Assembly: GCA_934427095.1 (NCBI GenBank)
Contig: CAKRYM010000100.1
Span: 1 to 5,966 of the forward strand
Direction of reading: 5' to 3'
DNA from: an uncultured Bacillota bacterium
Lineage (GTDB): Bacteria; Bacillota; Dehalobacteriia; UBA4068
Length of the DNA stretch: 5,966 nt
The notes beneath the pieces are model-generated. The model did no database searches, was not told the origin of the DNA, and worked only from the letters and a program-made list of their open reading frames with translations. The position numbers and the translations under genes are program-made. Each line of letters opens with the position of its first letter. Position 1 is the first letter of the stretch. This document shows positions 5,564-5,966 of this stretch, in pieces.

Positions 5564-5966
5564 TAAATCAACCCTTCAAATCCATTTTGCCGTAAAGCTT
5601 CATAAAGAACAATTGCCACAGAATTGGCAAGATTTAAGGAACGAATGGATGGACGCATGGGAATACGGATAGCTGTTTTCTCGTTGGCATCCAGCAGAGC
5701 CTGAGGCAGGCCGGCGGTCTCTTTGCCAAAAACCAGAAAATCCTTTGGCCCAAATTTCACTTCCGTATAAGTGTGATGCGCCCTAGTACTGGCAAACCAA
5801 TAGGTTGCCTCAGGATATGCGGCTTGCAATTCCGCAAAGCTATCCCAATAATGCAAGTCCAAATACTGCCAGTAGTCTAGCCCAGCCCGCTTCAAATGCT
5901 TATCGTCCGTAGAAAAGCCCAACGGGCGGACTAAATGCAATGTACTGCCTGTAACCGAACAAGTTC
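5563..5966 (-). CDS. trmL: tRNA (cytidine(34)-2'-O)-methyltransferase TrmL, 5' end cut by window
   Basis: The frame is open to the right edge; 133 complete codons are visible and the usual protein is about 155, so roughly the first 20 residues, with the NTGNIAR motif, lie outside. The visible part starts TCSVTGSTLHLVRPLGFSTD, the normal continuation of that motif. An internal TTG (5940-5938) falls inside conserved sequence and is not the start. SPOUT-family knot motifs follow: FGKETAGLP at visible residues 79-87 and IPMRPSIRSLNLANS at 101-115, forming the S-adenosylmethionine-binding trefoil knot. The enzyme methylates the 2'-OH of the wobble nucleotide 34 in certain leucine tRNAs. Its stop shares a base with the yigZ start. 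Family assignment is firm; the exact tRNA target is known from E. coli, not from this sequence. Confidence 0.95.
   Translation of the reverse strand, partial: TCSVTGSTLHLVRPLGFSTDDKHLKRAGLDYWQYLDLHYWDSFAELQAAYPEATYWFASTRAHHTYTEVKFGPKDFLVFGKETAGLPQALLDANEKTAIRIPMRPSIRSLNLANSVAIVLYEALRQNGFEGLI

Noticed and set aside
1..5966. CRISPR arrays, insertion sequences, tRNA or rRNA genes, attachment sites, defence systems
   Set aside because: No direct repeats at regular spacing, no transposase or integrase motifs, no tRNA-like cloverleaf and no defence-gene signatures were seen on either strand; the window is mostly conserved chromosomal genes.

Overview
The window comes from an endospore-forming member of the Bacillota, most likely a Clostridia-type anaerobe. 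The evidence is the spoIIGA-sigE pair (sigma-E processing protease and pro-sigma-E) directly downstream of an alpha/beta-type small acid-soluble spore protein (SASP) gene. Strong AGGAGG-type Shine-Dalgarno (SD) sites and moderate-to-low GC fit this. No finer placement is justified from sequence alone.

All eight genes lie on the minus strand, so transcription runs from right to left. From the right edge: a 5'-truncated trmL (tRNA wobble-base 2'-O-methyltransferase); yigZ/yvyE (IMPACT family), overlapping trmL by one base; a small divergent SASP gene; spoIIGA and sigE, overlapping as ATGA; a WYL-domain transcriptional regulator; a two-TM protein with a TPM-like central domain; and a PHP-domain phosphatase of the HisJ/HisK type, 2 bases after the TPM-like gene and cut by the left edge.

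The mother-cell core is spoIIGA-sigE. SigE is made with an N-terminal pro-peptide and SpoIIGA, a membrane aspartic protease, removes it. The SASP gene is a forespore product. Its neighbours trmL and yigZ are housekeeping. The expected third member of the classical cluster, sigG, does not follow sigE; a terminator and the WYL regulator do. The WYL and TPM-like genes each have their own convincing sigma-A promoter with an extended -10.

The most notable structure is in the short intergenic gaps. At three junctions (yigZ/SASP, SASP/spoIIGA, sigE/WYL) a terminator-type hairpin of the upstream gene physically overlaps the start signals of the next gene: an SD, a -10 next to a U-tract, and a -35 plus spacer. 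No CRISPR array, mobile element, tRNA or rRNA was seen, and no clearly new multi-gene system. The longest gene-free stretch is about 165 bases (4498-4662).
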